Both the position numbers and the translations under genes were made by a program. Below are positions 8,502 to 17,619 of a stretch of DNA of 51,094 nucleotides, one piece after another (position 1 is the first letter of the stretch; the number at the start of each line of letters is the position of its first letter). Source of the stretch: Methanobacteriota archaeon (GTDB lineage Archaea > Thermoplasmatota > Poseidoniia > Poseidoniales > Poseidoniaceae). The stretch covers positions 1 through 51,094 of the forward strand of contig PBDU01000019.1 in assembly GCA_002718195.1 (NCBI GenBank), written 5' to 3'. The notes beneath the pieces were generated by a model, which saw only the letters and a list, made by a program, of their open reading frames with translations, was not told the DNA's origin and searched no databases.

Positions 8502-9245
8502 ATGACTAATATTGTAGTACTAGTAAAGCAAGTTCCTGATACGAATGCAAAGATTGTCTTCAACGGTGAGTCGGTAGATTTGTCTGCGGTAAAGATGGTA
8601 ACATCTCCATATGATGAATTTGCAATCGAGACCGCACTTCAACACAAAGAATCCTCAGGTGGAACAGTCACTGCGCTAACTGTTGGTGGATCTGGTGCAG
8701 ATAAGATTCTGAAAGATGCAAAGGCAATGGGCGTAGATAATATCGTCAGAGTCTGGGGAGATGGTTTTGAAACATTAGATTCAAATTCATTCCAGTCAGT
8801 TCTTTCCGGCGTTCTTTCAGAACTCGGAGCAGATGTTGTTTATTGCGGAAAATCAAGTGCAGACCTCGGAAGCGGTTCTACTGGACCTGGTGTTGCAGAA
8901 AAACTAGGATGGGCTAGCGTAAGTAACATTGTTTCTGCAAGCTTTGGAGATGGATTGACTGTTACAGCTCCTGCCGATGGAGGAAATGCTGTAGTCAATG
9001 TATCCCTACCTGCTATCATCTCTTGTGACAAGGGAGATTTGAAGCCAAGAAAACCCAATGTCCGTGGAATAATGATGGCTAAGAAGGCACAAGTGGATGT
9101 CAGAGAAGCAAGTGCTCCAGCATCAACTGTTACTTTAGTGTCTCAAACTCCTCCACCTGCTAAGCCGGCAGGCAAGACTTACGAAGGTGGACAATCTGCT
9201 GCGGAAGTAGCAAAACTGCTTCGAGATGAAGCAAACGTACTATGA
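8502..9245 (+). CDS. etfB: electron transfer flavoprotein beta subunit
   Basis: 247 residues. The opening IVVLVKQVPDTNAKI and the following SPYDEFAIETAL are hallmarks of EtfB, as are CGKSSADLGSG and SLPAIISCDKGDLKPRKPNVRGIMMAKK. With EtfA it forms the heterodimer that carries electrons from acyl-CoA dehydrogenases to the quinone pool or another acceptor. The ATG follows GAGGTC at a good distance. The next gene, etfA, starts 9 bp after the stop through a TGAGGTGA junction. The nearby glutaryl-CoA dehydrogenase is a likely electron donor. Confidence 0.95.
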   Translation: MTNIVVLVKQVPDTNAKIVFNGESVDLSAVKMVTSPYDEFAIETALQHKESSGGTVTALTVGGSGADKILKDAKAMGVDNIVRVWGDGFETLDSNSFQSVLSGVLSELGADVVYCGKSSADLGSGSTGPGVAEKLGWASVSNIVSASFGDGLTVTAPADGGNAVVNVSLPAIISCDKGDLKPRKPNVRGIMMAKKAQVDVREASAPASTVTLVSQTPPPAKPAGKTYEGGQSAAEVAKLLRDEANVL

Positions 9246-9254
9246 GGTGAAAAA

Positions 9255-10184
9255 ATGTCAGAAGTTACAGTAATCGCAGAAATCACAAACGGCAAATTAA
9301 ACCCAGCAACAGCTGAACTGGTAACAGCAGCATCTGCTCTTGGAGGAGATGTCGTTGTTGTTGTACCTTGTACCGATGCAAGCGTCGCAGATGCTGCTTC
9401 AGCATATTCGAATGTTTCAAGAGTAGTAGCGGCAAAAAGTTCAGTATTCGCAAACTACGACGCATCAGGTTGGGCAGAAGCAATCGATGCAGTTTCTCCA
9501 GCAGGTAATTTGGTATTCCTTGCATCAGCGCAATCAAAAGACCTTGCAGCCAGACTAGCAAGTAAGAGAGGAATATCAGTAGTCCAAGATGTTGTAGAAA
9601 TTTCAGGAAATAACCTGACCAGTCCGATTTATTCTGGAAAAGCATTCCAAACCGTGGCAATATCGACAACAGCAGTGATATCTGTCCGTGCTAACGTATT
9701 CTCTCCAAGTCCTTCAGACGGAGATGCTTCTATGAGTGTTGTCGATGCAACTGGCAACGTCAAGAGCGCAATCAAAGAACTGATTGGCAGAGCAAGCGAA
9801 AGGCTAGATGTTGCAGAAGCAAACATCATCATTTCCGGTGGACGTGGAATGGGCTCTCCTGACAACTTCAAGCACCTGGAAGTAATTGCTGACACAATCG
9901 GTGCAGCAGTTGGTGCAAGTCGTGCTGCTGTTGATACATGGGATGACATTCCACACAGTATGCAAGTTGGACAAACTGGAAAGACAGTCAATCCTAACTT
10001 GTACATCGCAGTTGGAATTTCAGGTGCTATTCAACACTTAGCCGGAATGAGATCGAGCAAGTATATCGTGGCAATCAACAAAGACGCTGACGCCCCTATC
10101 TTCCAATATGCTGATTACGGAATTGTAGCATCATGGGAAGATGCTTTGCCAGTACTGCAATCTACTTTCTCAGAAATGTTCTGA
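9255..10184 (+). CDS. etfA: electron transfer flavoprotein alpha subunit
   Basis: 309 residues. The C-terminal FAD domain is clear: SGGRGMGSPDNF, GAAVGASRAAVD, GQTGKTVNPNLYIAVGISGAIQHLAGM and INKDADAPIFQYADYGIV are classic EtfA segments. The N-terminal domain is the pseudo-nucleotide-binding fold. It is co-transcribed with etfB and ends 1 bp before the stop of the convergent MBL-hydrolase gene. No ETF:quinone oxidoreductase is present in the window. Confidence 0.95.
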   Translation: MSEVTVIAEITNGKLNPATAELVTAASALGGDVVVVVPCTDASVADAASAYSNVSRVVAAKSSVFANYDASGWAEAIDAVSPAGNLVFLASAQSKDLAARLASKRGISVVQDVVEISGNNLTSPIYSGKAFQTVAISTTAVISVRANVFSPSPSDGDASMSVVDATGNVKSAIKELIGRASERLDVAEANIIISGGRGMGSPDNFKHLEVIADTIGAAVGASRAAVDTWDDIPHSMQVGQTGKTVNPNLYIAVGISGAIQHLAGMRSSKYIVAINKDADAPIFQYADYGIVASWEDALPVLQSTFSEMF

Positions 10185-10185
10185 T

Positions 10186-10929
10186 TCAGGAATAACGACC
10201 CCTCGTGAATATACCAGAATCGCCGGTAGAATCTCCTACAAACGGGTTAGTCCTTCTTTCATGTCCAATTGTTGTTAGTGGACCATGCCCAGGATATACG
10301 ATGACATCATCATCCATTGGCCATAACCTAGTTTTTATCATTCTAGATAGCAACTCAAAGTCTCCTCCTGAATTTGGCAAATCAGTTCTACCAACCGAAC
10401 CAGCGAAAAGTGTGTCTCCTACGAATAGGTGCGAATCACCATCGTCATCAGTTATTTGCAAGCAACATCCACCGAGTGTATGCCCAGGAGTATGAGTGAC
10501 CTTCAAGGAAATAGAACCAAAATCATATTCTGATTCATGCTCTAATTTATGGTCAGCAACTGCCGGCTCAGGAATTCTAAATCCCCACCGCATTGCGCTA
10601 TTTTGAGCCAGAGATTGAAGGAAAAAGTCATCTTGATGTAACCACCACTCAACTCCAAAGCATTCTTTCAAAATTGGTATTTCACCTGAATGGTCAAAAT
10701 GTGCATGAGTATTTACTAAAGCCACGACTTTTCTTGGTTTTTCCATGACCAGTCCATTGGAATTATCTGGAATATGAGAGCCTTGCCCGTTTATGTGTTG
10801 AATTAATTTCTCGGCCTCAGAGCCACCGTCGATAATTATACAATCTCCACTTTTGATATCTGTAACGATTGAACATCGCATTTGGAGAGCACCTACGAAG
10901 AAGCACTCCACAAGATATCTTTGAGCCAT
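10186..10929 (-). CDS. MBL-fold hydrolase, glyoxalase II-like
   Basis: 247 residues with the metallo-beta-lactamase metal motifs in order: THAHFDH (about residue 95), THTPGHTLGG (about 145), GDTLFAGSVGRTD (about 171) and YPGHGPLTT (about 212). The pattern fits the hydroxyacylglutathione hydrolase-like subgroup, which are binuclear zinc or iron thioesterases or sulfur dioxygenases. The exact substrate cannot be told. No signal peptide, so it is probably cytosolic. It is convergent with etfA. Confidence 0.85.
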   Translation of the reverse strand: MAQRYLVECFFVGALQMRCSIVTDIKSGDCIIIDGGSEAEKLIQHINGQGSHIPDNSNGLVMEKPRKVVALVNTHAHFDHSGEIPILKECFGVEWWLHQDDFFLQSLAQNSAMRWGFRIPEPAVADHKLEHESEYDFGSISLKVTHTPGHTLGGCCLQITDDDGDSHLFVGDTLFAGSVGRTDLPNSGGDFELLSRMIKTRLWPMDDDVIVYPGHGPLTTIGHERRTNPFVGDSTGDSGIFTRGRYS

Positions 10930-10954
10930 GTCAATCCCAACTAGTAGGTTATAT

Positions 10955-11395
10955 TCAAATTACACCAAGGGAGTTGTTGCTGTAACTTTGTCTCTCCATC
11001 TGGTACAGAGGAATATTAACTTCATGAACTAAGTTTGGAATTAAACCCGCATCAATCAGCCATCCAATTCCAAAAAAACCGAAAGTGAAAACAAATGCTA
11101 TGCCAGATTTTGTCTTACCGAGGTAAAATCTGTGGGCGCCAAAAATCCCTGCCACTAGCCATAAGACGTAAGCAATGAAGACGTTCTTTTTCATTGGAAT
11201 TGTTTTGTTATGTGGAACGATATTCTCGTTTCTTGTTGATACTGAACTTGTTATTTCTTGGGATTTATCTAAACCTTGATTTGAGTTTTTACTGTGATTA
11301 TGGATGTGATAGTGATTGTGAATGACATTACCCTGATGGAGGTCACCTGTAACCACACTATCGCTTATCGAGGCAGATTCGGGCTCAGTGTTCAT
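10955..11395 (-). CDS. TM2-domain membrane protein with His-rich N-terminus
   Basis: 146 residues. The C-terminal half is a TM2 domain: AYVLWLVAGIFGAHRFYLGK, then FVFTFGFFGIGWLIDAG, giving two membrane helices joined by the conserved GxHRFYLG-like turn. The N-terminal ~70 residues are polar and include the His/Asn-rich stretch HNHYHIHNH at about residues 26-34, which could bind metal ions. TM2 proteins have no single known function. Confidence 0.75.
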   Translation of the reverse strand: MNTEPESASISDSVVTGDLHQGNVIHNHYHIHNHSKNSNQGLDKSQEITSSVSTRNENIVPHNKTIPMKKNVFIAYVLWLVAGIFGAHRFYLGKTKSGIAFVFTFGFFGIGWLIDAGLIPNLVHEVNIPLYQMERQSYSNNSLGVI

Positions 11396-11449
11396 CCTAG
11401 ATCGATGTGGAACTCACACCAATCCGATTTAACGCTTTGTTATAATTAA

Positions 11450-13609
11450 TCATGTAGAACTTAATTCTCTTCTTGTCTGAGATGGGTCGATGAAAAGAAC
11501 TGCCAATACGACAAGGGTTTCCAGTACGGCTGCGATTACAAATAGTGTAGGATAGTCAAATCTCGATGCTATTGGTTCAGCTAATTGGTATCCAATTATT
11601 GCACTTAAGTTCATCATTGCCATGTAACCTGTGAACTGAGTTCCACCAACTTCTCCCCAAGTCACCTTCATCATCAGTGAGTAAATGTTGATCATAACAA
11701 CTGCCCAGCCAAATGTACGGATAGACCAAATGGTCATCATGAATGCTCCACTGCTCCATAATCCCTCGGTCATTCCCCAGATTGTAGTGGTAATCGCAGT
11801 TCCAACAGCCGCGTAGATTATTGTAGCCTTACCACCCAGTCTTTTTCCTAATTGACCTCCAACTAGGTAGCCTAGCATTGTGATAATCAAAATCACACCA
11901 CCTTTGGTTTGATTGAATAATTCCTCAGTCCATCCAAGTTCTCGGACAAATAGTAGAGGTAAAACAGGTATCAAGAAAAAGGAAAGGGAAACAGTAAGGC
12001 TGAGCAAGATTCCTAATTGAGCAGCTCTAATTGTGAATGCAGTCTTGATTTTGCCGATTATCTCTTTGAAGTCTTGGGTTTCATTTGCCCCTGGAATCTC
12101 AATTCCTGTACTTTCGCTCCATGGGAATCGTTTCTCTCCTGGGCGTTCAGTCATGAAAATTGGTACCAGCATAATTGCGATTAAGATAGGAATTTGAAGA
12201 ACGATTGAACCTTTAATCCCTAGAATATTGATTACCGAACCAATGCCTGCACCACCAATTATTCCTCCGATGGATTTTGAGGTAAACATGTAAGAATTAA
12301 CTTGCTCGATTTCACTTGGTCTAAGAATGTCTACAGCCAGTGCATCTGTACTCACATCTTGCAGGGAAGTGAAGATGTTGTAGACGCAAAACATAATCGA
12401 TACAAGCATTACATTTGATGCAGGGTCTGGAACTAATAGTATTGCTGAAAGGAATAAGATCATCCCTGTTTGAGCAGCAAGAATCCATGGTCTTCTTCTT
12501 CCCATTTCCCTGTATTGGTACCTGTCAATGACTGGTCCCCAGAGGAATTTCAATGACCAAGGTAAGGTTCCTAGCGTTAGCAATAATGCTAATTTTCCAG
12601 CCCCGACTCCTTCCAAGGCGAGATAAGTGACAAAAGTGACAGTCATGAATCCCCAAGGAATTCCTTGTGCAACATAGAGAGCACACAGAGTAAGAACTCT
12701 TGATTTGTAACTCTCTTCTAACGAGTTTCCTGCTCCATCTAAGGGCAATACATTCTGCTGTTCTCCTTCAGATTCTTCGATAAATCCTAAGGAGATCTCT
12801 TCCGAGTCATCGTCTTCAAGAACCATATCGAGTTGAAACCGCTCTTTTCTGGTGGAAATATAGCCAACTAAAAGGAAGATTGCAATAAACCATGGAGAGA
12901 AGAATATGAGGGAAATTTCTCCGTCTCCTGCTCCTAAAGCAGTAACGTCATTTCCGTTTATTGGTGGAACTGATTCACCATTGGATAAAATTTCGAAATC
13001 AATAACTAGCAAACTAACAGTGGATTCTACTTCTTCTCCATTATCCGTGTGTTGACAATTTACTCCTTCGAATGCCTCTGCTTCAACGGTTATTGTAAGG
13101 TCATAGATACCAAGTGCGTCTTCCCCAAATGCTAGCTGATTATAGATTTCTTTTTCAGATAACCCAGAAATAACATCTCCGCTCAGCAAAGAGTTGTTGT
13201 GCCATGTGAGATTTACTGCATGACTCCCTGGGTTGTTTCCTGAACCATCTGAATTCCATTGACCTTTTGATACCTCCCCGATGATAGTATCTTCCACATT
13301 ATTTTCAATTCCTAAACATCCAAAATTTGGTGTTTCATCCTCACTAGGATAATTCAAATCAAAGAGTACACCTACAACGTTTCCACCTGCATCGTTGATC
13401 GCCTCAATTTCCGAATCTGATTCTACCGACCAACTAATTGCCTCTGCATCGTTGTAATAATCCACCTTATTTTCAACTTCAATAACAGTCCAGTCAGCAT
13501 TTACGACGTAATCTCCTTCTGCTCCCCAACTTGCTTCTTCGGGTTGAACACATCCTGCAAGAAAAATAAATGCGACAAATAGAGTCGCAATCAAAAATCT
13601 CCCTTGCAT
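11450..13609 (-). CDS. lipobox-anchored ectodomain fused to AmpG/PAT-type MFS transporter
   Basis: 719 residues. Residues 1-20 form a lipoprotein-type signal (FLAGC, Cys20). An extracytoplasmic domain of about 210 residues follows, then a membrane helix at about 233-251 and an acidic linker. A full major-facilitator domain runs from about residue 303 to the end. GIPWGFMTVTFVTYL, LPWSLKFLWGPVIDRY and GRRRPWIL resemble the PAT/AmpG-type MFS branch. SLQDVSTDALAVDIL is also typical of that branch. The substrate is unknown; AmpG itself imports muropeptides. The single open frame with no internal break argues that the fusion is real. Confidence 0.75.
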   Translation of the reverse strand: MQGRFLIATLFVAFIFLAGCVQPEEASWGAEGDYVVNADWTVIEVENKVDYYNDAEAISWSVESDSEIEAINDAGGNVVGVLFDLNYPSEDETPNFGCLGIENNVEDTIIGEVSKGQWNSDGSGNNPGSHAVNLTWHNNSLLSGDVISGLSEKEIYNQLAFGEDALGIYDLTITVEAEAFEGVNCQHTDNGEEVESTVSLLVIDFEILSNGESVPPINGNDVTALGAGDGEISLIFFSPWFIAIFLLVGYISTRKERFQLDMVLEDDDSEEISLGFIEESEGEQQNVLPLDGAGNSLEESYKSRVLTLCALYVAQGIPWGFMTVTFVTYLALEGVGAGKLALLLTLGTLPWSLKFLWGPVIDRYQYREMGRRRPWILAAQTGMILFLSAILLVPDPASNVMLVSIMFCVYNIFTSLQDVSTDALAVDILRPSEIEQVNSYMFTSKSIGGIIGGAGIGSVINILGIKGSIVLQIPILIAIMLVPIFMTERPGEKRFPWSESTGIEIPGANETQDFKEIIGKIKTAFTIRAAQLGILLSLTVSLSFFLIPVLPLLFVRELGWTEELFNQTKGGVILIITMLGYLVGGQLGKRLGGKATIIYAAVGTAITTTIWGMTEGLWSSGAFMMTIWSIRTFGWAVVMINIYSLMMKVTWGEVGGTQFTGYMAMMNLSAIIGYQLAEPIASRFDYPTLFVIAAVLETLVVLAVLFIDPSQTRRELSST

Positions 13610-13678
13610 AATTAATGGCCTGCTTGTCTCCTTTCAAAGGTAACTATTACATGTTAATGCTGAGATTATTAGAAAGTC

Positions 13679-13793
13679 GTGGACGTGCCGAGCCAGCAAA
13701 CTTATTGTAATTAAGCATCCAAAGTTCGTGGCAGCACGGCTACCATTGACTCAGAAGAATCTCAATGGAATCGTCAATGGTGGACGTGCCGAG
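13679..13793. repeat. 14-bp direct repeat of the tRNA-Ala 3' end (possible attachment-site remnant) plus hairpin
   Basis: GTGGACGTGCCGAG occurs at 13679-13692 and again at 13780-13793, where it is the 3' acceptor end of tRNA-Ala. The copies are 101 bp apart. Between them, ACCATTGAC at 13742-13750 and GTCAATGGT at 13773-13781 form a perfect 9-bp inverted repeat that includes the CCA end. A duplicated tRNA 3' end is the usual footprint of integration at a tRNA gene, but no integrase is present and the interval is tiny, so at most a remnant remains. Confidence 0.6.
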
Positions 13794-13853
13794 ATTTGAA
13801 CTCGGGGCCTCTACCATGCCAAGGTAGCGATCTTCCAACTGATCTACACGCCC
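13781..13853 (-). tRNA. tRNA-Ala (GGC)
   Basis: 73 nt on the minus strand. The acceptor strands GGGCGTG and CACGTCC pair over 7 bp and include the G3-U70 pair that marks alanine tRNAs. The anticodon stem CTACC/GGTAG encloses a loop with anticodon GGC. The T-arm contains TTCAAAT. Discriminator A is followed by CCA in the genome (13778-13780). A direct repeat of the 3' end lies about 100 bp downstream. Confidence 0.95.
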
Positions 13854-13917
13854 TAGTGTATTAGGGGCTCCTGCATTTTCCAAATAAAGATATGTGACCG
13901 CATTTCTGTTTATTTTT

Positions 13918-13927
13918 CATATATATA
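13918..13927 (+). promoter_or_regulatory. TATA box for the ApaH-like phosphatase gene
   Basis: CATATATATA is preceded by a T-rich stretch. It lies about 30 bp upstream of the ATG at 13956, so transcription would start only a few nucleotides before the start codon. A leaderless or nearly leaderless mRNA is inferred, which agrees with the lack of a ribosome-binding site there. The remaining sequence between 13610 and 13946 holds the tRNA-Ala gene and its 3' repeat only. Confidence 0.6.
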
Positions 13928-13955
13928 CGGTCAACAACAATCTAATTTGATTGAT

Positions 13956-14798
13956 ATGAGAGATTATTCATTGGAAAAGAGATTGCAAGAAGCATTAGAT
14001 AACGGGAGAAATGTGTGGGTAATTGGAGATGTTCATGGCTTCAGCCAAACATTGGAGGAATTACTTGAATCACTAAAATTGGAACCAGATGATTTTGTGG
14101 TTTTACTCGGGGATTTAATCGACAGAGGTCCGAATTCAGCACGAGTTGTTGAAATTGTAAAGAATGAATGTAACATTTTTTCTTTGAAAGGTAATCATGA
14201 ATCTATGATGGTTGAAGCTATTGATTCCGAGGAACTCATATCTTATCTTCCAGATGCACAATCATGGTACAGGAATGGTGGAATAGCTACTCTATCATCA
14301 TACATCAGTAGCATTGGCAGAACTAAAGTTCTAGACAGAGTTAACTCTGATGTAGAGTGGATGGACAACTTGCCTTCAGAGATAGTTCTAGACTCATGGA
14401 GATTGGTTCACGCAGGCTATGACCCAAGAAAAGACCTAGATAATCAGGATGAAGAAATACATCTATGGATAAGAATTCCATTCTATAGAACAGATAATGT
14501 CATAGATAAAGATAGGTCTGTAGTATTTGGGCACACCGTTACTGCTTACCTTCCCAATCACAATATGCAGGATTTGGGTAAAACATGGCATTCCTCAATA
14601 CAGCTAGGTGATGGAAGAAGTTCTATGATTGGTCTTGACACATGTTTGTATCATCTTGATGATGCACCAGCAGTGCTCAGTGCGCTTAACCTGCAAACTC
14701 AAGAAATAGTTCAGCAAAAAAGGGTTGAAAAGTGGACTGTAGAAATCAATAACGCTCTGAATATGGATTCAGAGGTACACGGATTTTATCCAGATTGA
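13956..14798 (+). CDS. calcineurin-like metallophosphoesterase (ApaH/PPP-like)
   Basis: About 280 residues with the full metal-binding signature: GDVHG (about residue 24), GDLIDRG (about 52), GNHE (about 80), LVHAGYDP (about 152) and VFGHT (about 190). The order and spacing fit PPP-family phosphatases close to bacterial ApaH (dinucleoside tetraphosphatase) and small Ser/Thr phosphatases. The substrate is not determined. The frame can start at TTG 13947; ATG 13956 fits the TATA spacing better. It converges on aceE with a 6-bp gap. Confidence 0.85.
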   Translation: MRDYSLEKRLQEALDNGRNVWVIGDVHGFSQTLEELLESLKLEPDDFVVLLGDLIDRGPNSARVVEIVKNECNIFSLKGNHESMMVEAIDSEELISYLPDAQSWYRNGGIATLSSYISSIGRTKVLDRVNSDVEWMDNLPSEIVLDSWRLVHAGYDPRKDLDNQDEEIHLWIRIPFYRTDNVIDKDRSVVFGHTVTAYLPNHNMQDLGKTWHSSIQLGDGRSSMIGLDTCLYHLDDAPAVLSALNLQTQEIVQQKRVEKWTVEINNALNMDSEVHGFYPD

Positions 14799-14804
14799 TT
14801 GGGT

Positions 14805-17513
14805 TCACAAAGCAGTTATGTCCGACCTATCGTTTGATATTCCAAACTCTTTGACTGCCTTCTCATACACCTTTGCTTCTATTTTACCTTCTCTTATGAG
14901 AGAAGATAGTGCAGCAAGAGTGATTGCGTGTCCGTCAATTTCGAAGAATCTTCTCAACGCTTCTCTAGTATCAGACCTTCCAAAGCCATCGGTTCCGAGT
15001 ACTGTGAACGGTGAATGAACCCACTCCCTGATCATTTCAGGTACAGCAGCTACGTTATCTGAAACAGCAATAGTCGGTAGATTTTCATCTCCAAATTGCT
15101 TTTCAACCCAAGATAATTTCTCATCCTGGTTTGGATTCAATCTGTTTTCTCTTGATACTTCCATACCCTCTCTTCTCAATTCGCCATAAGATGTAGCAGA
15201 CCAGATTTCTGATCTAACTCCGAAAGATTCCAATTTCTCGACTGCATCAAGTACCTGAATCATAATCGGTCCTGAGCCAATCAATCTAACAATAGGTCCT
15301 TCTCCTTGTTTTGCACCTTTTACTTTGTAGAGACCTTTTACAATGCCCTCTTCACAACCTTCTGGTTTTACAGGCATTGGATAGTTTTCGTTGTAAACTG
15401 CAAGATAGTAGATAACATCTAAATTTTCAGCATACATTTCATTAATTCCTTTCTTGATTATTGTGGCTAACTCATAAGCGAATGCAGGGTCATAAGCCCT
15501 AACGGCCGGATTTGAATGAGCCATTAGCAAAGAGTGCCCATCTTGGTGTTGTAATCCTTCTCCATTTAGTGTGGTTCTTCCCGATGTAGCGCCAACAAGG
15601 AAACCTCTTGCCCTTGAATCAGCTGCTGACCAAATTAAATCAGCAACTCTTTGGAAACCGAACATCGAGTAAAATATGTAGAAAGGAATTGTTGGAGAGC
15701 CTTGGGTTGCATAAGAAGTTGCAGCGGCTATGAATGATGACAGAGCCCCAGCTTCGTTAATTCCTTCTTCCAGGATTTGCCCTTTTGCAGATTCTTTGTA
15801 CTTCATTAACACCTTGTGGTCGACTGGTTTGTACAACTGCCCATCTGGGTGGTAAATTCCAAATTCAGAAAACAATGGGTCCATACCAAATGTTCTTGCC
15901 TCATCAGGAATTAGTGGAACTACTCTTTCTCCGAATTCTTTTGTCTTCATCATGCCACGCATTAATCTAACGAATGCCATGGTTGTGGAGACTTGGCTAT
16001 TGCCCTTAGTGCCCTGATCGAAGTCAGCATAAACTGTATCTTCTGGAAGATTTAGTTTGAATTCTGGAACTTGTCTTTCAGGGCAAGGACCTCCCATTGA
16101 TTCTCTCCTGCTCTTGGCGTATTCAACAACATCTGGAACATCTTCAGGTCTAATGAAAGGAAGTTTTTCTAGTTCTTCGTCGCTAAAGTCTAAGCCCATT
16201 GCATCTCGAATCAATTTCAAATCTTTTTCATCCGCTTTTTTCCTTTGATGGGTTGTATTCCTTCCTGCAAATGCTGGTCCTAATCCATATCCCTTGATGG
16301 TTCTTGCAATTACCACTGTAGGTTTTCCTTTGTGTGCGCATGCTGATGCGTACGCCGCATGGATTTTTGCAAAGTCATGTCCGCCGAGGTCCTCTGTCAA
16401 AGCCTCAAGTTCAGCATCAGAATAATCAGCAACCATTGCAGATAATTCATCACCTGCAAACAATTCTTTTCGGATAACAGCACCATCTGCAGTAAATATT
16501 CTCTGCTCATCTCCGTCAACAAGTTCACTCAGTCTCTTTGCTAGAAGTCCATTAGTATCTTTAGCGAAAAGTGCGTCCCAGGAACTTCCCCAGAGAACTT
16601 TGATTACGTTCCAACCTGCTCCTCTGAATCTACCTTCAAGTTCTTGAACAATTTTCGAGTTTCCTCTCACAGGTCCGTCGAGTCTCTGAAGGTTACAATT
16701 CATTGTCATTACGATATTATCCAGTCCTTCTCTAGCCGCAAGAGCAAGTTCGGAAAGTGACTCAGGCTCATCTGATTCGCCGTCTCCCATGGTATACCAA
16801 ACCCTCGAAAGAGTGGTATCTGCCAAGCCTCTATGGTCTAAGTATCGATTGAATCTTGCTTGATGAATTGCTGTCATTGCTCCAAGCCCCATCGAAACAG
16901 AAGGATATTCCCAAAATTCAGGCATTAGCCTTGGGTGTGGATATGATGAAAGCCCATTTCCTCCAACTTCTTGTCTAAAATTTTCAACTTGCTCGTCGGT
17001 TATTCTTCCTTCTAACCAGGCTCTTGCATATATCCCCGGAGATGCGTGACCTTGCCAGTAAACATGATCTCCCCAGCCATCACCGTTTTTGCCACGGAAA
17101 AAATGGTTAAGTCCTGATTCCCATAGATGGGAAACAGATGCGTAAGTCGAAATGTGTCCTCCAATTCCATCGAAGTATTTGTTGGCTCTAGTAACCATCA
17201 TCATCGCATTCCATCTATTGATGGTATGGAGCCTCTTTTCCATCTCTAAATTACCGGGATAATTCCCTTGCATTTGGGGAGAAATTGTGTTGAGGTAAGG
17301 TGTAGTTGTAGTATCGATCTCTATTCCAGAATCTTTGGCAGTTGCGATAGATGAATGCAGTAATCTTTCCATTCTTTCTTTGCCCTGATGCTTTACAACC
17401 TGTTCAACGGATTGCTTCCATTCTTGGGTTTGAACAGGGTCTTGGTCAGGCAAAGCGTCATGAGCACCAGAGTGTTGCACGATGTCCCCTCGATGCATTC
17501 CTCTAGTCGACAT
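14805..17513 (-). CDS. aceE: pyruvate dehydrogenase E1 component, bacterial homodimeric type
   Basis: 902 residues, the usual size of AceE. The thiamine-diphosphate motif reads GDGESDEPESLSEL and ends in MNCNLQRLDGPV, as in bacterial AceE. RANKYFDGIGGHISTYAS and GHASPGIYARAWLEGR match the N-terminal AceE core. GINEAGALSSFIAAATSYA and GRTTLNGEGLQHQDGHS belong to the pyrimidine-binding half. The enzyme decarboxylates pyruvate and acetylates the lipoyl E2. No E2 or E3 gene is nearby, so the complex would be encoded elsewhere. Archaea generally use pyruvate:ferredoxin oxidoreductase, so ancient transfer from bacteria is inferred. Confidence 0.93.
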   Translation of the reverse strand: MSTRGMHRGDIVQHSGAHDALPDQDPVQTQEWKQSVEQVVKHQGKERMERLLHSSIATAKDSGIEIDTTTTPYLNTISPQMQGNYPGNLEMEKRLHTINRWNAMMMVTRANKYFDGIGGHISTYASVSHLWESGLNHFFRGKNGDGWGDHVYWQGHASPGIYARAWLEGRITDEQVENFRQEVGGNGLSSYPHPRLMPEFWEYPSVSMGLGAMTAIHQARFNRYLDHRGLADTTLSRVWYTMGDGESDEPESLSELALAAREGLDNIVMTMNCNLQRLDGPVRGNSKIVQELEGRFRGAGWNVIKVLWGSSWDALFAKDTNGLLAKRLSELVDGDEQRIFTADGAVIRKELFAGDELSAMVADYSDAELEALTEDLGGHDFAKIHAAYASACAHKGKPTVVIARTIKGYGLGPAFAGRNTTHQRKKADEKDLKLIRDAMGLDFSDEELEKLPFIRPEDVPDVVEYAKSRRESMGGPCPERQVPEFKLNLPEDTVYADFDQGTKGNSQVSTTMAFVRLMRGMMKTKEFGERVVPLIPDEARTFGMDPLFSEFGIYHPDGQLYKPVDHKVLMKYKESAKGQILEEGINEAGALSSFIAAATSYATQGSPTIPFYIFYSMFGFQRVADLIWSAADSRARGFLVGATSGRTTLNGEGLQHQDGHSLLMAHSNPAVRAYDPAFAYELATIIKKGINEMYAENLDVIYYLAVYNENYPMPVKPEGCEEGIVKGLYKVKGAKQGEGPIVRLIGSGPIMIQVLDAVEKLESFGVRSEIWSATSYGELRREGMEVSRENRLNPNQDEKLSWVEKQFGDENLPTIAVSDNVAAVPEMIREWVHSPFTVLGTDGFGRSDTREALRRFFEIDGHAITLAALSSLIREGKIEAKVYEKAVKEFGISNDRSDITAL

Positions 17514-17619
17514 GACTTGAACCCCACGCTAAGCAGATTTTGCTCAAAATAGGTATTTCCTGTCGAAAATTTGAGTGATTTACCATGAAATGGTTTATGG
17601 CATCGAACACTAATTTTGT

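Noticed and set aside
9283..10006. Two overlapping minus-strand frames of ~125 codons under etfA
   Set aside because: Antisense to a certain gene; leucine-rich or threonine-rich composition typical of shadow frames.
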